From positions 1-33,885 of the forward strand of contig JBCDCH010000044.1 of assembly GCA_039182125.1 (NCBI GenBank): a stretch of DNA of 33,885 bases, read 5' to 3'. The notes beneath the pieces are model-generated. The model ran no database searches and was not told the origin of the DNA. It saw only the letters and a program-made list of their open reading frames with translations. Positions 21,703 to 29,196 of this stretch are shown in pieces; positions within the stretch are counted from its first letter, which is position 1; each line of letters starts with the position of its first letter. This DNA is from Planctomycetota bacterium. Its GTDB lineage: Bacteria > Planctomycetota > Phycisphaerae > Tepidisphaerales > Tepidisphaeraceae. Made by a program: the position numbers and the translations under genes.

Positions 21703-22635
21703 CTACTCGCCCTTGGTGAACAGTCGCAACTGATTCGGGTTGGCGATATCGCCGTATCCGTCGGGCGAATCGCTCTCGACGTAGCTTTGGTGCAGCGTGA
21801 CCGCTTTGCCCTTCTTGCCGCGGATGCGGATGTTGAGCATCTCCAGCGTGAAGGCGAACGCCATTGCGAAGTAAATGTAGCCCTTGGGCACATGCACCTC
21901 GAACGCCTCGACCAACAGCATCACGCCGATGAGAATCAAGAACGCCAGAGCGAGTAGCTTCATCGATGGATGCTTCTCGACGAATCGGCTGATCGGCTGC
22001 GCGAACGTGATCATGACGATCACCGCGATGACGACGGCGATGACCATGACCTCGATATGCTGCGCGATACCGACGGCGGTGATGACACTGTCGACGCTGA
22101 ACACCGCGTCGAGCAAGAGGATTTGAACGATGATCGCACCGAAGCTCGCCACGGCCTTGCCGGCCGACGGACCGTGGGCATGGCCTTCGAGTTTATCGTG
22201 AATCTCGAACGACGCCTTGCCGACGAGGAACGCGCCGCCGAGGAACAGGATCAGCTCCTTGCCGGTGATCCCAAGCGGTCCGTGCGGCGTTGCGTGAGCC
22301 GTGTCGGCTGCGCCGTTGAAGAGCTTGCCGAACACATCGGCCAGAAACTCCGGCATCGGGATCGTGAACAGCGCGGTCTTGTCGAGCGACAGCACCCATG
22401 TCGCAGCGAACAGCAACGCGATCCGCATGAGCATCGCGAGACCGAGCCCGATGTACCACGCCTTCTTTCGCTGGCTCTCGGGCAGCTTGCCGGTGAGGAT
22501 TGCGATGAACACGACGTTGTCGATCCCGAGCACGACTTCCAGCAACGTCAGTGTCAGCAGCGACACCAGCGCGGCGGTGGAAAAAAGCTCGTAGGACCCG
22601 GCAACGGTTTCCGAGGCGGCAAGCAGTTCGAACAC
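21703..22635 (-). CDS. TerC-family integral membrane protein
   Basis: The 310-residue protein has about eight membrane segments. The family signature is present twice: LLEVVLGIDNVVFIAIL (31-47), with Glu33, Asp39 and Asn40, and LLDAVFSVDSVITAVG (174-189), with Asp176 and Asp182. These acidic residues in the membrane suggest metal-ion transport; several TerC homologues export Mn2+ and help metalate exported proteins. A His-rich loop (EGHAHGPSAG, about 150-159) between helices fits a metal link. The start is GTG at 22635, and an ATG at 22479 lies inside the first conserved region and is rejected. Tellurium resistance should not be assumed from the name. A hairpin upstream separates it from the HEAT-repeat gene. 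Confidence 0.93.
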   Translation of the reverse strand: MFELLAASETVAGSYELFSTAALVSLLTLTLLEVVLGIDNVVFIAILTGKLPESQRKKAWYIGLGLAMLMRIALLFAATWVLSLDKTALFTIPMPEFLADVFGKLFNGAADTAHATPHGPLGITGKELILFLGGAFLVGKASFEIHDKLEGHAHGPSAGKAVASFGAIIVQILLLDAVFSVDSVITAVGIAQHIEVMVIAVVIAVIVMITFAQPISRFVEKHPSMKLLALAFLILIGVMLLVEAFEVHVPKGYIYFAMAFAFTLEMLNIRIRGKKGKAVTLHQSYVESDSPDGYGDIANPNQLRLFTKGE

Positions 22636-22692
22636 GGTTTGGTTGTACCCGGCACCGCGTCAACTGCAAACGACGCCGAAAACCACAACGCA

Positions 22693-22725
22693 AGGAAGCC
22701 GCGGTTTAATCAACCGCGGCTTCCT
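22693..22725 (-). terminator. Hairpin terminator after the HEAT-repeat gene
   Basis: A perfect 14-base inverted repeat (AGGAAGCCGCGGTT and AACCGCGGCTTCCT) encloses a 5-base loop. It lies 17 bases past the stop of the 22743-24929 gene on the minus strand; the T-rich tail is only TTG. Confidence 0.72.
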
Positions 22726-22742
22726 CGGGAAATGCAATGAAC

Positions 22743-24929
22743 TTACTGCCCGATGATGATCTGTTTGGCTTGTTCGGCCGGCAGGTTCAGGGCACCGTAC
22801 GCCTTCGCGGCCGCGGTGCGAACTTCGAGGTTGGGCTCGGAAACGACCGTACCACGCAGGGCGTTGACGGCGTCACCGCTGAGCTTGTTGCCGAAGTTGC
22901 GGGCATTCTTGGCCAGTGCTTCGTAGAGGCCTGACCGAACGTCCGCGTCCGCGCCGGTCTCGCCGGCACTGCTGGCGAGGGCGAGTTGCGCGTCGGCGTC
23001 GTCGAGGCCACCGAGCACATCCGCGGCGAGCAGCACGACGGCCTCACGCTCGTCATCAAGCGCGTCGAGCAGTGGCCCCTTGGCCGGGGCGAGGTTGAAG
23101 ACGTTCGATTGCGATTCAGAGATGTCCTTGAGCAGTTCGCCGGCGCGGAGGCTGTACTCGGTGGCCAGTTGCTCGTCGAGCGGCAACGAGCCGGCTGCGG
23201 CGCGGCCTTCCTCGATCGCCGCCGCGAGGCCTGCTCCGCCCTCGGCGGTCGTCGTTGTCATCAGCGGGTTGTCCTCGGCATCGGCCGCGTAGCTCGACTG
23301 CGGATTGGCGAGGATGATGCGGGCACTGCCGGCAGTCTTGTCGCTGGCGTTGAGGAAGGTCAGCAGGCGGTCGATCTCGCCAGCCGGAATGTTGACGTCA
23401 TCCACGGCCAGCACGGCATCCACGGCCGCGAGGCCCTGCGCCGTTTGCACCGCTTCGCTCGCGCTGGTCACGCCGGCAACCTGATAGCCCTGACCACGCA
23501 AGTCCTCGGCCATCGCGTTGACCATGTCACGATTGGGGCCGAGTACCACCAACTGGGGCTGGCCCGTCTGGCTCAACGCTTCGCCCAGGAGCGGAACGAC
23601 CTGTGAACTGTTCTCGAAATCGCTGCTCGGAAGCGCGCCCGCAAGTGCCATGGCGGCTTCGAAGCGAACACGGCGGTCGGGGTAGCTCATCGCATCGATC
23701 AGCGGGGCCGATTCGGCCGAGCCGGACAATGCCGTGTCGCCGAGCGTCGACTGGAGCGACTCGATCGCGGACAGCGCGACCGCCGGTTTCTTGTCGGCCA
23801 ACGCACGGGCGAGTGCCCGGCTGGTGTACTTCGAGCCAGCGGTGACGCCGTAGTACTGGACGCCGGGATCATCGGCCGGGCGGGAGGCGTCGGTGCCGTC
23901 ACCGAGTTCGGCGGCCCGCTTGTAGTTCGCCGCGATCCACAACGAGAGCGCGTCGTCCATGGACTTACCGGCTTCGAGTGCCGACGCCGAAGCACGCATC
24001 GCCATGATCTCGTTGAAGATCACCGGCGGCACGCGCTCAGCCGACAAACGGTTGTCGGTGTAACTCCAGACAAACGCCTCGGGGTAACGGCTGTCGGCGG
24101 TGATGCTGGAACGGTCGTAGTAGAGCCGCTCGGCGAGTTGGTAGAAGAGATCGCCGGCCGAGCCGGACACGCCGAGCTCGGCGAGGGCTTCGTTGGCGGC
24201 TTCCTTGGCCGAGGGGGCGGCGTCGGATTCGGCCACCGCTTTGAGATACGGCGCGGCGTCGCCGTAGCCGATGTCACCCAACGCACTCACGACATCAGTC
24301 AGAAGGTTCGCATCATCGGTCTGCGTCGCGGCGACCAGCGGGTTGAGCACGAGCCGACCCATGTCACGCAACGCACGGCGGATCGGATTGTGAAACTCGC
24401 TGCGGTCAGGATCGCCGAGGTACTGGAGCATCAGCGGCACCGCGAGCTCGCCGGAGGTCCGCAGGTTCTGCAGGCCGTTGCGGTAACCGAACTCGTTGAC
24501 GGCGAGCCGCTCGATCTGCCGACGAATCTCGGCCGGATCGGAAGCGACCGCCTGCCGGCCTTCGTTGATGACCTCGACAAGTCGGCTGGTCACGTCGACC
24601 ATCTCCGCATCGTCGACGCCCTGCCAGACGGCAAGCCACTGGTCGAGCTGATCGCCACGAGCGGCGGCGGCATCGCGGAAAGCCTTGAGCACGGCCGCCG
24701 GCTCACCGCCCATGTCGAGAACTGCGGTGCCCTTGGCGACGGCAAGGTCGTAGCGGCCGAGCTTGCCGAAGTGGAAGAAGTCTTCGACGCCCTGAGCGAG
24801 TTCTTCGCTGGGCTCGGCCATGGCCGGACCGTCCTGCGCGAAGGCGGGCGCGGCGTAAGCAACGGGCATGGCAAGGGCCACGGCAAGGGCGGCACGACGC
24901 AACAACGGGGATACTTCGGTTCGATTCAT
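22743..24929 (-). CDS. Exported HEAT-repeat-like protein
   Basis: The 728-residue protein starts with a signal peptide (VALAMPVAYAAPAFAQDGPA). The body is a series of helical repeats, many with HEAT/PBS-lyase-like spacing: VPLMLQYLGDPDRSEFHNPI, VSALGDIGYGDAAPYLKAVA, ALSAIESLQSTLGDTA, and near the end VVLLAADVLGGLDDADAQLA and VSEPNLEVRTAAAKAYGALN. A middle part (about 470-575) with LVVLGPNRDMVNAMAEDLRG and AVDAVLAVDDVN looks like a receiver-type alpha/beta fold inserted between repeats; this is tentative. The ATG at 24929 is set by GGAGG at 24939-24943; the frame continues to a TTG at 24968. Function is unknown; such proteins usually act as binding scaffolds in the periplasm or at the surface. 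Confidence 0.78.
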   Translation of the reverse strand: MNRTEVSPLLRRAALAVALAMPVAYAAPAFAQDGPAMAEPSEELAQGVEDFFHFGKLGRYDLAVAKGTAVLDMGGEPAAVLKAFRDAAAARGDQLDQWLAVWQGVDDAEMVDVTSRLVEVINEGRQAVASDPAEIRRQIERLAVNEFGYRNGLQNLRTSGELAVPLMLQYLGDPDRSEFHNPIRRALRDMGRLVLNPLVAATQTDDANLLTDVVSALGDIGYGDAAPYLKAVAESDAAPSAKEAANEALAELGVSGSAGDLFYQLAERLYYDRSSITADSRYPEAFVWSYTDNRLSAERVPPVIFNEIMAMRASASALEAGKSMDDALSLWIAANYKRAAELGDGTDASRPADDPGVQYYGVTAGSKYTSRALARALADKKPAVALSAIESLQSTLGDTALSGSAESAPLIDAMSYPDRRVRFEAAMALAGALPSSDFENSSQVVPLLGEALSQTGQPQLVVLGPNRDMVNAMAEDLRGQGYQVAGVTSASEAVQTAQGLAAVDAVLAVDDVNIPAGEIDRLLTFLNASDKTAGSARIILANPQSSYAADAEDNPLMTTTTAEGGAGLAAAIEEGRAAAGSLPLDEQLATEYSLRAGELLKDISESQSNVFNLAPAKGPLLDALDDEREAVVLLAADVLGGLDDADAQLALASSAGETGADADVRSGLYEALAKNARNFGNKLSGDAVNALRGTVVSEPNLEVRTAAAKAYGALNLPAEQAKQIIIGQ

Positions 24930-25081
24930 GGGATCAGGCCTCCGCGGACGCGGGAATGGGGTGGGCAATGCATCATCGACCGGGAGGCGTCCGTGTCAAG
25001 AAAGCCGGACGAAACACACCGACGGCCGATCCACACCACCCGTGGTGCACCATCGGTCGGGCGGGACTACCATCGCCACCC

Positions 25082-25846
25082 ATGGACGCAGAAACCCGTG
25101 CACAGCTGGAACGCAACTCGCTGGCGATGGCCTTGGCCGAGACGCCGGCATTTCTGGCCCGCCACGGCACCAAAATTCTCATCGGGCTCTGCGTCCTGCT
25201 GCTGATCATCACGCTCGTCCAACGCCGCAACCGTGCGGCGAGTTCCCAGGCACAGAATCAGGTGATCTACCTGAGCAACGCCCGCGAGATGGTCCAACGC
25301 CTCACCCGGCTGCCGGATATCGTCGTCGATGACAACGATCGCACCAACCGTGTCGCGATGGCCACCGACGCCGTCACCGCGTTGGACGCGCTCCGGGACG
25401 ACGGCGACGACGCCGCGAAAATCGAGGCATTGCTCATCCGGGGTGATCTGTACCGACAGCTCAGCCGTCAGCCCAAGCTCGGCGACGCGTTCAACGAGCC
25501 GGCGGTGTACGGCGAGTTGGCCATCCAGTCCTACCTCGCCGTCCTTGCCGACGCCGGTTCCGAGACGGGCCCACAAGCCCAGCAGCGGATCTCAGCCCGC
25601 ATGGGACTCGCTGCCGCGTATGAAGATGCCGGCATGCTCGACAAAGCCGACGAGCAGTACGCCGCCATCCAGGAAGAGTCCGCCGCGACGGGTTATCAGC
25701 GGCTCATCGCCGAGCAGCGCGTGGAGATGAACGCCGAACTGACCGGCGGCCGCCCGATGCCCGCGCCCAACTTCCTGAGCCCGACCACGCAGCCGGCCGA
25801 AGTCGACGAGCCAATGCTCGGCGAGTTCGGCATGCCGGACGAGTAA
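25082..25846 (+). CDS. Membrane-anchored TPR-like protein
   Basis: The 254-residue protein has a short N-terminal cytoplasmic part, one membrane helix (about 32-46, ILIGLCVLLLIITLV) and a helical, Ala-rich soluble domain. Pairs of helices such as AKIEALLIRGDLYRQLSRQP and ARMGLAAAYEDAGMLDKADE have TPR-like spacing. The arrangement resembles YfgM-like proteins, which face the periplasm and work near the Sec translocon; that is inference. The C-terminus is a Pro-rich tail. The frame is open back to 24956, but the upstream residues are polar and a clean N-terminus begins at ATG 25082. No Shine-Dalgarno is visible. The pseudouridine synthase gene starts 10 bases after the stop, so the two are co-transcribed. 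Confidence 0.72.
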   Translation: MDAETRAQLERNSLAMALAETPAFLARHGTKILIGLCVLLLIITLVQRRNRAASSQAQNQVIYLSNAREMVQRLTRLPDIVVDDNDRTNRVAMATDAVTALDALRDDGDDAAKIEALLIRGDLYRQLSRQPKLGDAFNEPAVYGELAIQSYLAVLADAGSETGPQAQQRISARMGLAAAYEDAGMLDKADEQYAAIQEESAATGYQRLIAEQRVEMNAELTGGRPMPAPNFLSPTTQPAEVDEPMLGEFGMPDE

Positions 25847-25856
25847 CATCCGGCCC

Positions 25857-26957
25857 GTGAGCCACGCCGAAGACATCCCGGACGACAACGACAGCCCGGT
25901 CGATGACGAGGACTATGCCGCCCCGCGGGAGTTCGAATGGCGTGTCGGCAAGGATCTCGACCGCCGACTCGATCAGTACATCGTCGACCGCGTCGGTTAC
26001 CTGAGCCGGGCAGAGGTTCAGCGTTGTTTCAAGGAAGGCTGCGTCACGATCAACGGCCGAAAGGCCAAGGCGTCGAACCACGCCAAGGACGGCGACATGG
26101 TCCGCATGACCGCCCCGCCGCCGAAAGTTTCCCAGCTACGCCCCGAGCCGATCCCGCTCGATGTCGTCTACGAAGACGATCATATGATGGCCCTCAACAA
26201 GCAGGCGGACCTGATCATCCACCCCGCCCGCGGCGTCTGGACCGGAACCCTCGTCAACGGCCTGCTCCATTACGGCAAGCGCTGGTCTCACGTCAACGGC
26301 GAACGCCGGCCGGGCATCCTGCACCGCCTCGACCGACACACCACCGGCATCATCCTCGTCGCCAAGTCTGACGAGGCCCACTGGCGGCTCGCCCGACAGT
26401 TCGAACGCCGCACGATGCAGAAGACCTACCGCGCCATCGTCCACGGCATCCCGCAGCTCAAGGCCGACGTCATCGACAAGCCGATCGGCAAGGACAACAC
26501 CGTCCGCGAGCGGCAGGCGATCGTCTCGGAGAAAAACGGCGGCAAGCCGGCAACGACGACCTACCAAGTCGAAGCCACCCTCGACGCCAAGTCCGACGAT
26601 GTGACTTGGAGCTTCGGCGACCATCCCAACGACCGCTTCCACCGCCAACCGCCGCCGGGGATCTCGCTGGTCAAGCTCATGCCCAAGACCGGCCGGACGC
26701 ACCAGCTTCGCATCCACATGGCCAGCGTCCTCCACCCGCTCGTCGGCGACACGATGTACGGCGGACAGAAGGCGGTGCAAGGCGACCCGGACAGCGGGGG
26801 CTGGACCTTCGGCAGGCAGGCCCTGCACGCCCACGGCATCACGTTCGTTCACCCGATCAGCCTGAAAGAGATGACGCTCTTCGCGCCCCTGCCGGCCGAT
26901 TTTCGCGAACTGTGGCAGCACCTCGGCGGCGACCCCGCGGAGCTGCCCGAAGGCTGA
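25857..26957 (+). CDS. RluA-family 23S rRNA pseudouridine synthase
   Basis: The enzyme converts uridines of rRNA (or tRNA) to pseudouridine. The 366-residue protein has an acidic N-terminal tail, an S4 RNA-binding domain (about 35-85, DRRLDQYIVDRVGYLSRAEV and GCVTINGRKAK) and the RluA catalytic domain. The catalytic aspartate is Asp159 in GILHRLDRHTTGIILVAKSD; PKTGRTHQLRIHMASVLHPL near 280 is the other signature. A stretch of about 40 residues (ATLDAKSDDVTWSFGDHPND onward) interrupts the strand before it. The start is GTG 25857, right after the TPR-like gene. RluC, RluD and similar members cannot be told apart here. Confidence 0.92.
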   Translation: MSHAEDIPDDNDSPVDDEDYAAPREFEWRVGKDLDRRLDQYIVDRVGYLSRAEVQRCFKEGCVTINGRKAKASNHAKDGDMVRMTAPPPKVSQLRPEPIPLDVVYEDDHMMALNKQADLIIHPARGVWTGTLVNGLLHYGKRWSHVNGERRPGILHRLDRHTTGIILVAKSDEAHWRLARQFERRTMQKTYRAIVHGIPQLKADVIDKPIGKDNTVRERQAIVSEKNGGKPATTTYQVEATLDAKSDDVTWSFGDHPNDRFHRQPPPGISLVKLMPKTGRTHQLRIHMASVLHPLVGDTMYGGQKAVQGDPDSGGWTFGRQALHAHGITFVHPISLKEMTLFAPLPADFRELWQHLGGDPAELPEG

Positions 26958-26963
26958 GCGGCT

Positions 26964-26984
26964 TCGGGGGAATGCCACCCCCGA
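26964..26984 (+). terminator. Hairpin after the pseudouridine synthase gene
   Basis: TCGGGGG and CCCCCGA form a perfect 7-base stem with a 7-base loop, starting 7 bases after the stop. The sequence after it is GAATTT, so the T-run is weak. Confidence 0.45.
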
Positions 26985-27043
26985 GAATTTCCAAAACAAC
27001 TTTCTTCCTCATGCGTTGTATGATGGAAGGAACTTCCCCCACC

Positions 27044-27049
27044 GAAGGA
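27044..27049 (+). promoter_or_regulatory. Shine-Dalgarno of tatA
   Basis: GAAGGA ends 8 bases before ATG 27058 and overlaps an upstream in-frame ATG at 27049, which it therefore argues against as the start. Confidence 0.6.
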
Positions 27050-27057
27050 TGTCCAAC

Positions 27058-27300
27058 ATGTTGAACCTGATGCCGTCCACCCTCGCTTTGTTCTCCCTCG
27101 GCCCTGCCGAGATGATCGCCCTCGCCGGGCTCGGCTTGCTACTTTTCGGCAAGCGTTTGCCCGAAGTAGGCCGTGGCGTCGGCCAAGCGATCGTGCAGTT
27201 CAAGAAGGGTCTCAAGGACGTCGAGGACGACGTCAACGACGCGTCGAAAAAGGCCGCCCTGACCGACGAGGACAAGCCCAAAGCCGCCCTCGACGCCTAG
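27058..27300 (+). CDS. tatA: Twin-arginine translocase subunit TatA/E family
   Basis: The 80-residue protein has the standard TatA design: a short N-terminus, a membrane helix (AEMIALAGLGLLLFG, about 17-31) and the hinge FGKRLPEVGRGVGQA. An amphipathic helix (IVQFKKGLKDVEDDV) and a charged tail complete it. TatA forms the protein-conducting assembly that exports folded proteins with TatBC. The LFGKRLPEVGR stretch separates it from TatB-type proteins, though the two can be confused. The frame is open to 27016; GAAGGA and the family start support ATG 27058. tatC is not in the window. The next gene starts 20 bases on. Confidence 0.92.
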   Translation: MLNLMPSTLALFSLGPAEMIALAGLGLLLFGKRLPEVGRGVGQAIVQFKKGLKDVEDDVNDASKKAALTDEDKPKAALDA

Positions 27301-27320
27301 AACACTTCACGGAGCCCGCC

Positions 27321-27968
27321 ATGCGTGCATTGCCGATCCTGCTGCTCGTCCTTCTCGTCGCCGCGGCCGACCTGACGGTCAAGCAAGCGCTGCAACGACG
27401 CATCCCGCGGGTCGAACTCGTCGATGTGCCGGTCAACGAAGCCATCGACTTCTACCGCGATGTGACCGGGCTCAACGTCGTGGTCAACTGGAACGCGATC
27501 GAACTCATCGGCATCGACCGCAACACCCCGGTGACGCTCAAAGTAAGCAACGTCACCTCACGCCAGATGCTCAACCTCATCCTCCGCGATGCGGGTCAGG
27601 GCGAGCTTGCTTATCTGATCGACGACAACGTCATCACCGTCACCACACGCGAGCAAGCGTCGCGGACGATGGTGACCAAGGTCTACGACATCCGCGACCT
27701 GATCATGCCGGTGCCGAACTTCACGCCTGACTTCGACATTGGCGACTTCGGCGGCGGCGGTGGCGGTTTCGGAGGGGGAGGCGACTTCGGTGACAACGGC
27801 GAGGAGATGTCTCCCGAGGACATGGCCGAACTCATCATCGACATCATCCGCGAGACCGTCCGCCCCGACGTCTGGCAGGAAAACGGCGGCTTCGCCTCCA
27901 TCCGCTACTTCGACGGCACCCTCATCATCACCGCCCCGCAGGACGTCCACGAGCTGATCGGCGGTTGA
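27321..27968 (+). CDS. Exported STN/secretin N-domain-like protein
   Basis: The 215-residue protein has a hydrophobic N-terminal signal (MRALPILLLVLLVAAADLTV). A domain at about 30-118 reads VELVDVPVNEAIDFYRDVTG, VNWNAIELIGIDRNTPVTLK and ILRDAGQGELAYLIDDNVIT, the fold found at the N-terminus of secretins and TonB-dependent receptors (STN/N0-type). A VYDIRDLI motif (121-128) leads into a Gly-rich linker (about 144-157), followed by a helix and a final beta strand segment (VWQENGGFASIRYFDGTLII, APQDVHELIGG). The secretin pore domain is missing. A secretion-system or pilus adaptor role is inferred. CGGAG lies 6 bases before the ATG. It is convergent with the type II secretion F gene, 12 bases apart. 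Confidence 0.72.
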   Translation: MRALPILLLVLLVAAADLTVKQALQRRIPRVELVDVPVNEAIDFYRDVTGLNVVVNWNAIELIGIDRNTPVTLKVSNVTSRQMLNLILRDAGQGELAYLIDDNVITVTTREQASRTMVTKVYDIRDLIMPVPNFTPDFDIGDFGGGGGGFGGGGDFGDNGEEMSPEDMAELIIDIIRETVRPDVWQENGGFASIRYFDGTLIITAPQDVHELIGG

Positions 27969-27980
27969 GGGTGATCGCCG

Positions 27981-29132
27981 CTAACTCGACATCACGCGCG
28001 AGATGTTGAACACCGGCAACAGCATCGCCATCGCCACGCCACCAATGAGCGCGCCCATGCCGACAATCATGGCCGGTTCGATGTAACGAGTGAGTTGGGC
28101 GATTCGTTCCTTGAGTTGTTCCTCGCTCGACTCGGCGATGTGTTCGAGCACGACGCCGAGCTTGCCGCCAACTTCACCCGCTTTGACCATTTCCGCCACC
28201 CCCGCCGGTACGAGCGGGTGTCGGGTCAGCGGCGCACTGAAGGCCGCGCCCTGTTCGATCTCGTCGTGGGTCTTGTCCCACAGTTGCTGGAATTTCGTGT
28301 TCTCGGTCAGGTCACGAGCCATGCCAACGCACTCGAGCAGCGGCACACCCGCAGCCGCCGTGGTACCGACCACTCGCAGACCACGCGAGAGGTGCAGGTC
28401 GCGAAACATCGGGCCGAGCATGGGTAGCTTCAGTTGCACGCCATGCCAGACCGCTTTGCCGCCGTCACTCTTGAGCCAGACCCACGACAACACTGCCGCG
28501 ACGATGCTGCCGATCAGCAGCATCAGCCAGTTGCCGACGACGAAGTCGCTCATGCCCATGAGGATCTTGGTCGGACGGGGGAGGGCGGCCTCCTTGCCGG
28601 CATAAATCTTGGTGAACCGGGGCAACACGAACGCCAGCAGGAACACGGTCGTGAGGATCGCGAAACTGAACATGATGCTCGGGTACGTCAACGCACCGCG
28701 CACCTTCTGCATGATCTCGCGTTCGTTCTTGAGATAGGTCGTTGCACGCCTGAGCATCAACGGCATCATCCCGGCCTTCTCGCTGGCCTTGATCAACGCG
28801 ATAAACAGGCGGGGGAAACTCCGAGGATGCTGTTCCAGCGCCGATGACAGGTCGGCACCGCAACTCACGCGCTGGGCGATGTCGCCCATGACCTGTTGGG
28901 CCTGTGGCCGTTGGAGCTGCGCGCCGACACATTCCAGCGCTTCGGACAACTGCACCCCCGCGTCGAGCATGACCGAAAGCTGGCTGCTGATGTTGATCAG
29001 TTCCTGACGCTGAAGCTTGGGCTGCGCGAACTCCGACGTTGGTGCGGCGGCCGGTTTGGCCGGTGTGGCTTCGGCCACCTTGACCGGCTTGGTCGGTTTG
29101 CCGAACTGCCCGCTGACGCTGATGCCTGCCAT
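27981..29132 (-). CDS. Type II secretion / type IV pilus assembly protein F (GspF/PilC)
   Basis: This inner-membrane platform protein binds the assembly ATPase. The 383-residue protein carries two T2SF domains. The first (about 43-165) has LINISSQLSVMLDAGVQLSE and LFIALIKASEKAGMMPLML, and the second (about 250-370) has SRGLRVVGTTAAAGVPLLEC and GVAEMVKAGEVGGKLGVVLE. Three membrane segments follow the usual places: YPSIMFSFAILTTVFLLAFV, LMLLIGSIVAAVLSWVWL and PAMIVGMGALIGGVAMAMLL. The N-terminal 40 residues are a Lys/Ala/Pro-rich spacer. ATG 29132 is preferred to the TTG at 29162. xseA lies 64 bases upstream on the same strand. No gspE, pilB or pilin gene is nearby. Confidence 0.9.
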   Translation of the reverse strand: MAGISVSGQFGKPTKPVKVAEATPAKPAAAPTSEFAQPKLQRQELINISSQLSVMLDAGVQLSEALECVGAQLQRPQAQQVMGDIAQRVSCGADLSSALEQHPRSFPRLFIALIKASEKAGMMPLMLRRATTYLKNEREIMQKVRGALTYPSIMFSFAILTTVFLLAFVLPRFTKIYAGKEAALPRPTKILMGMSDFVVGNWLMLLIGSIVAAVLSWVWLKSDGGKAVWHGVQLKLPMLGPMFRDLHLSRGLRVVGTTAAAGVPLLECVGMARDLTENTKFQQLWDKTHDEIEQGAAFSAPLTRHPLVPAGVAEMVKAGEVGGKLGVVLEHIAESSEEQLKERIAQLTRYIEPAMIVGMGALIGGVAMAMLLPVFNISRVMSS

Positions 29133-29196
29133 GTCCACCGCATCGGTCCGATCGACCGACAACGCGGGCGCGGTCGTGACGCCCCAGGTCCGAGAA

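Noticed and set aside
25026-25060. Dyad CACCAC-CC-GTGGTG between the HEAT-repeat and TPR-like genes
   Set aside because: It is a 6-base stem with a 2-base centre in a C-rich spacer. No promoter could be placed around it, so it is not reported as an operator.
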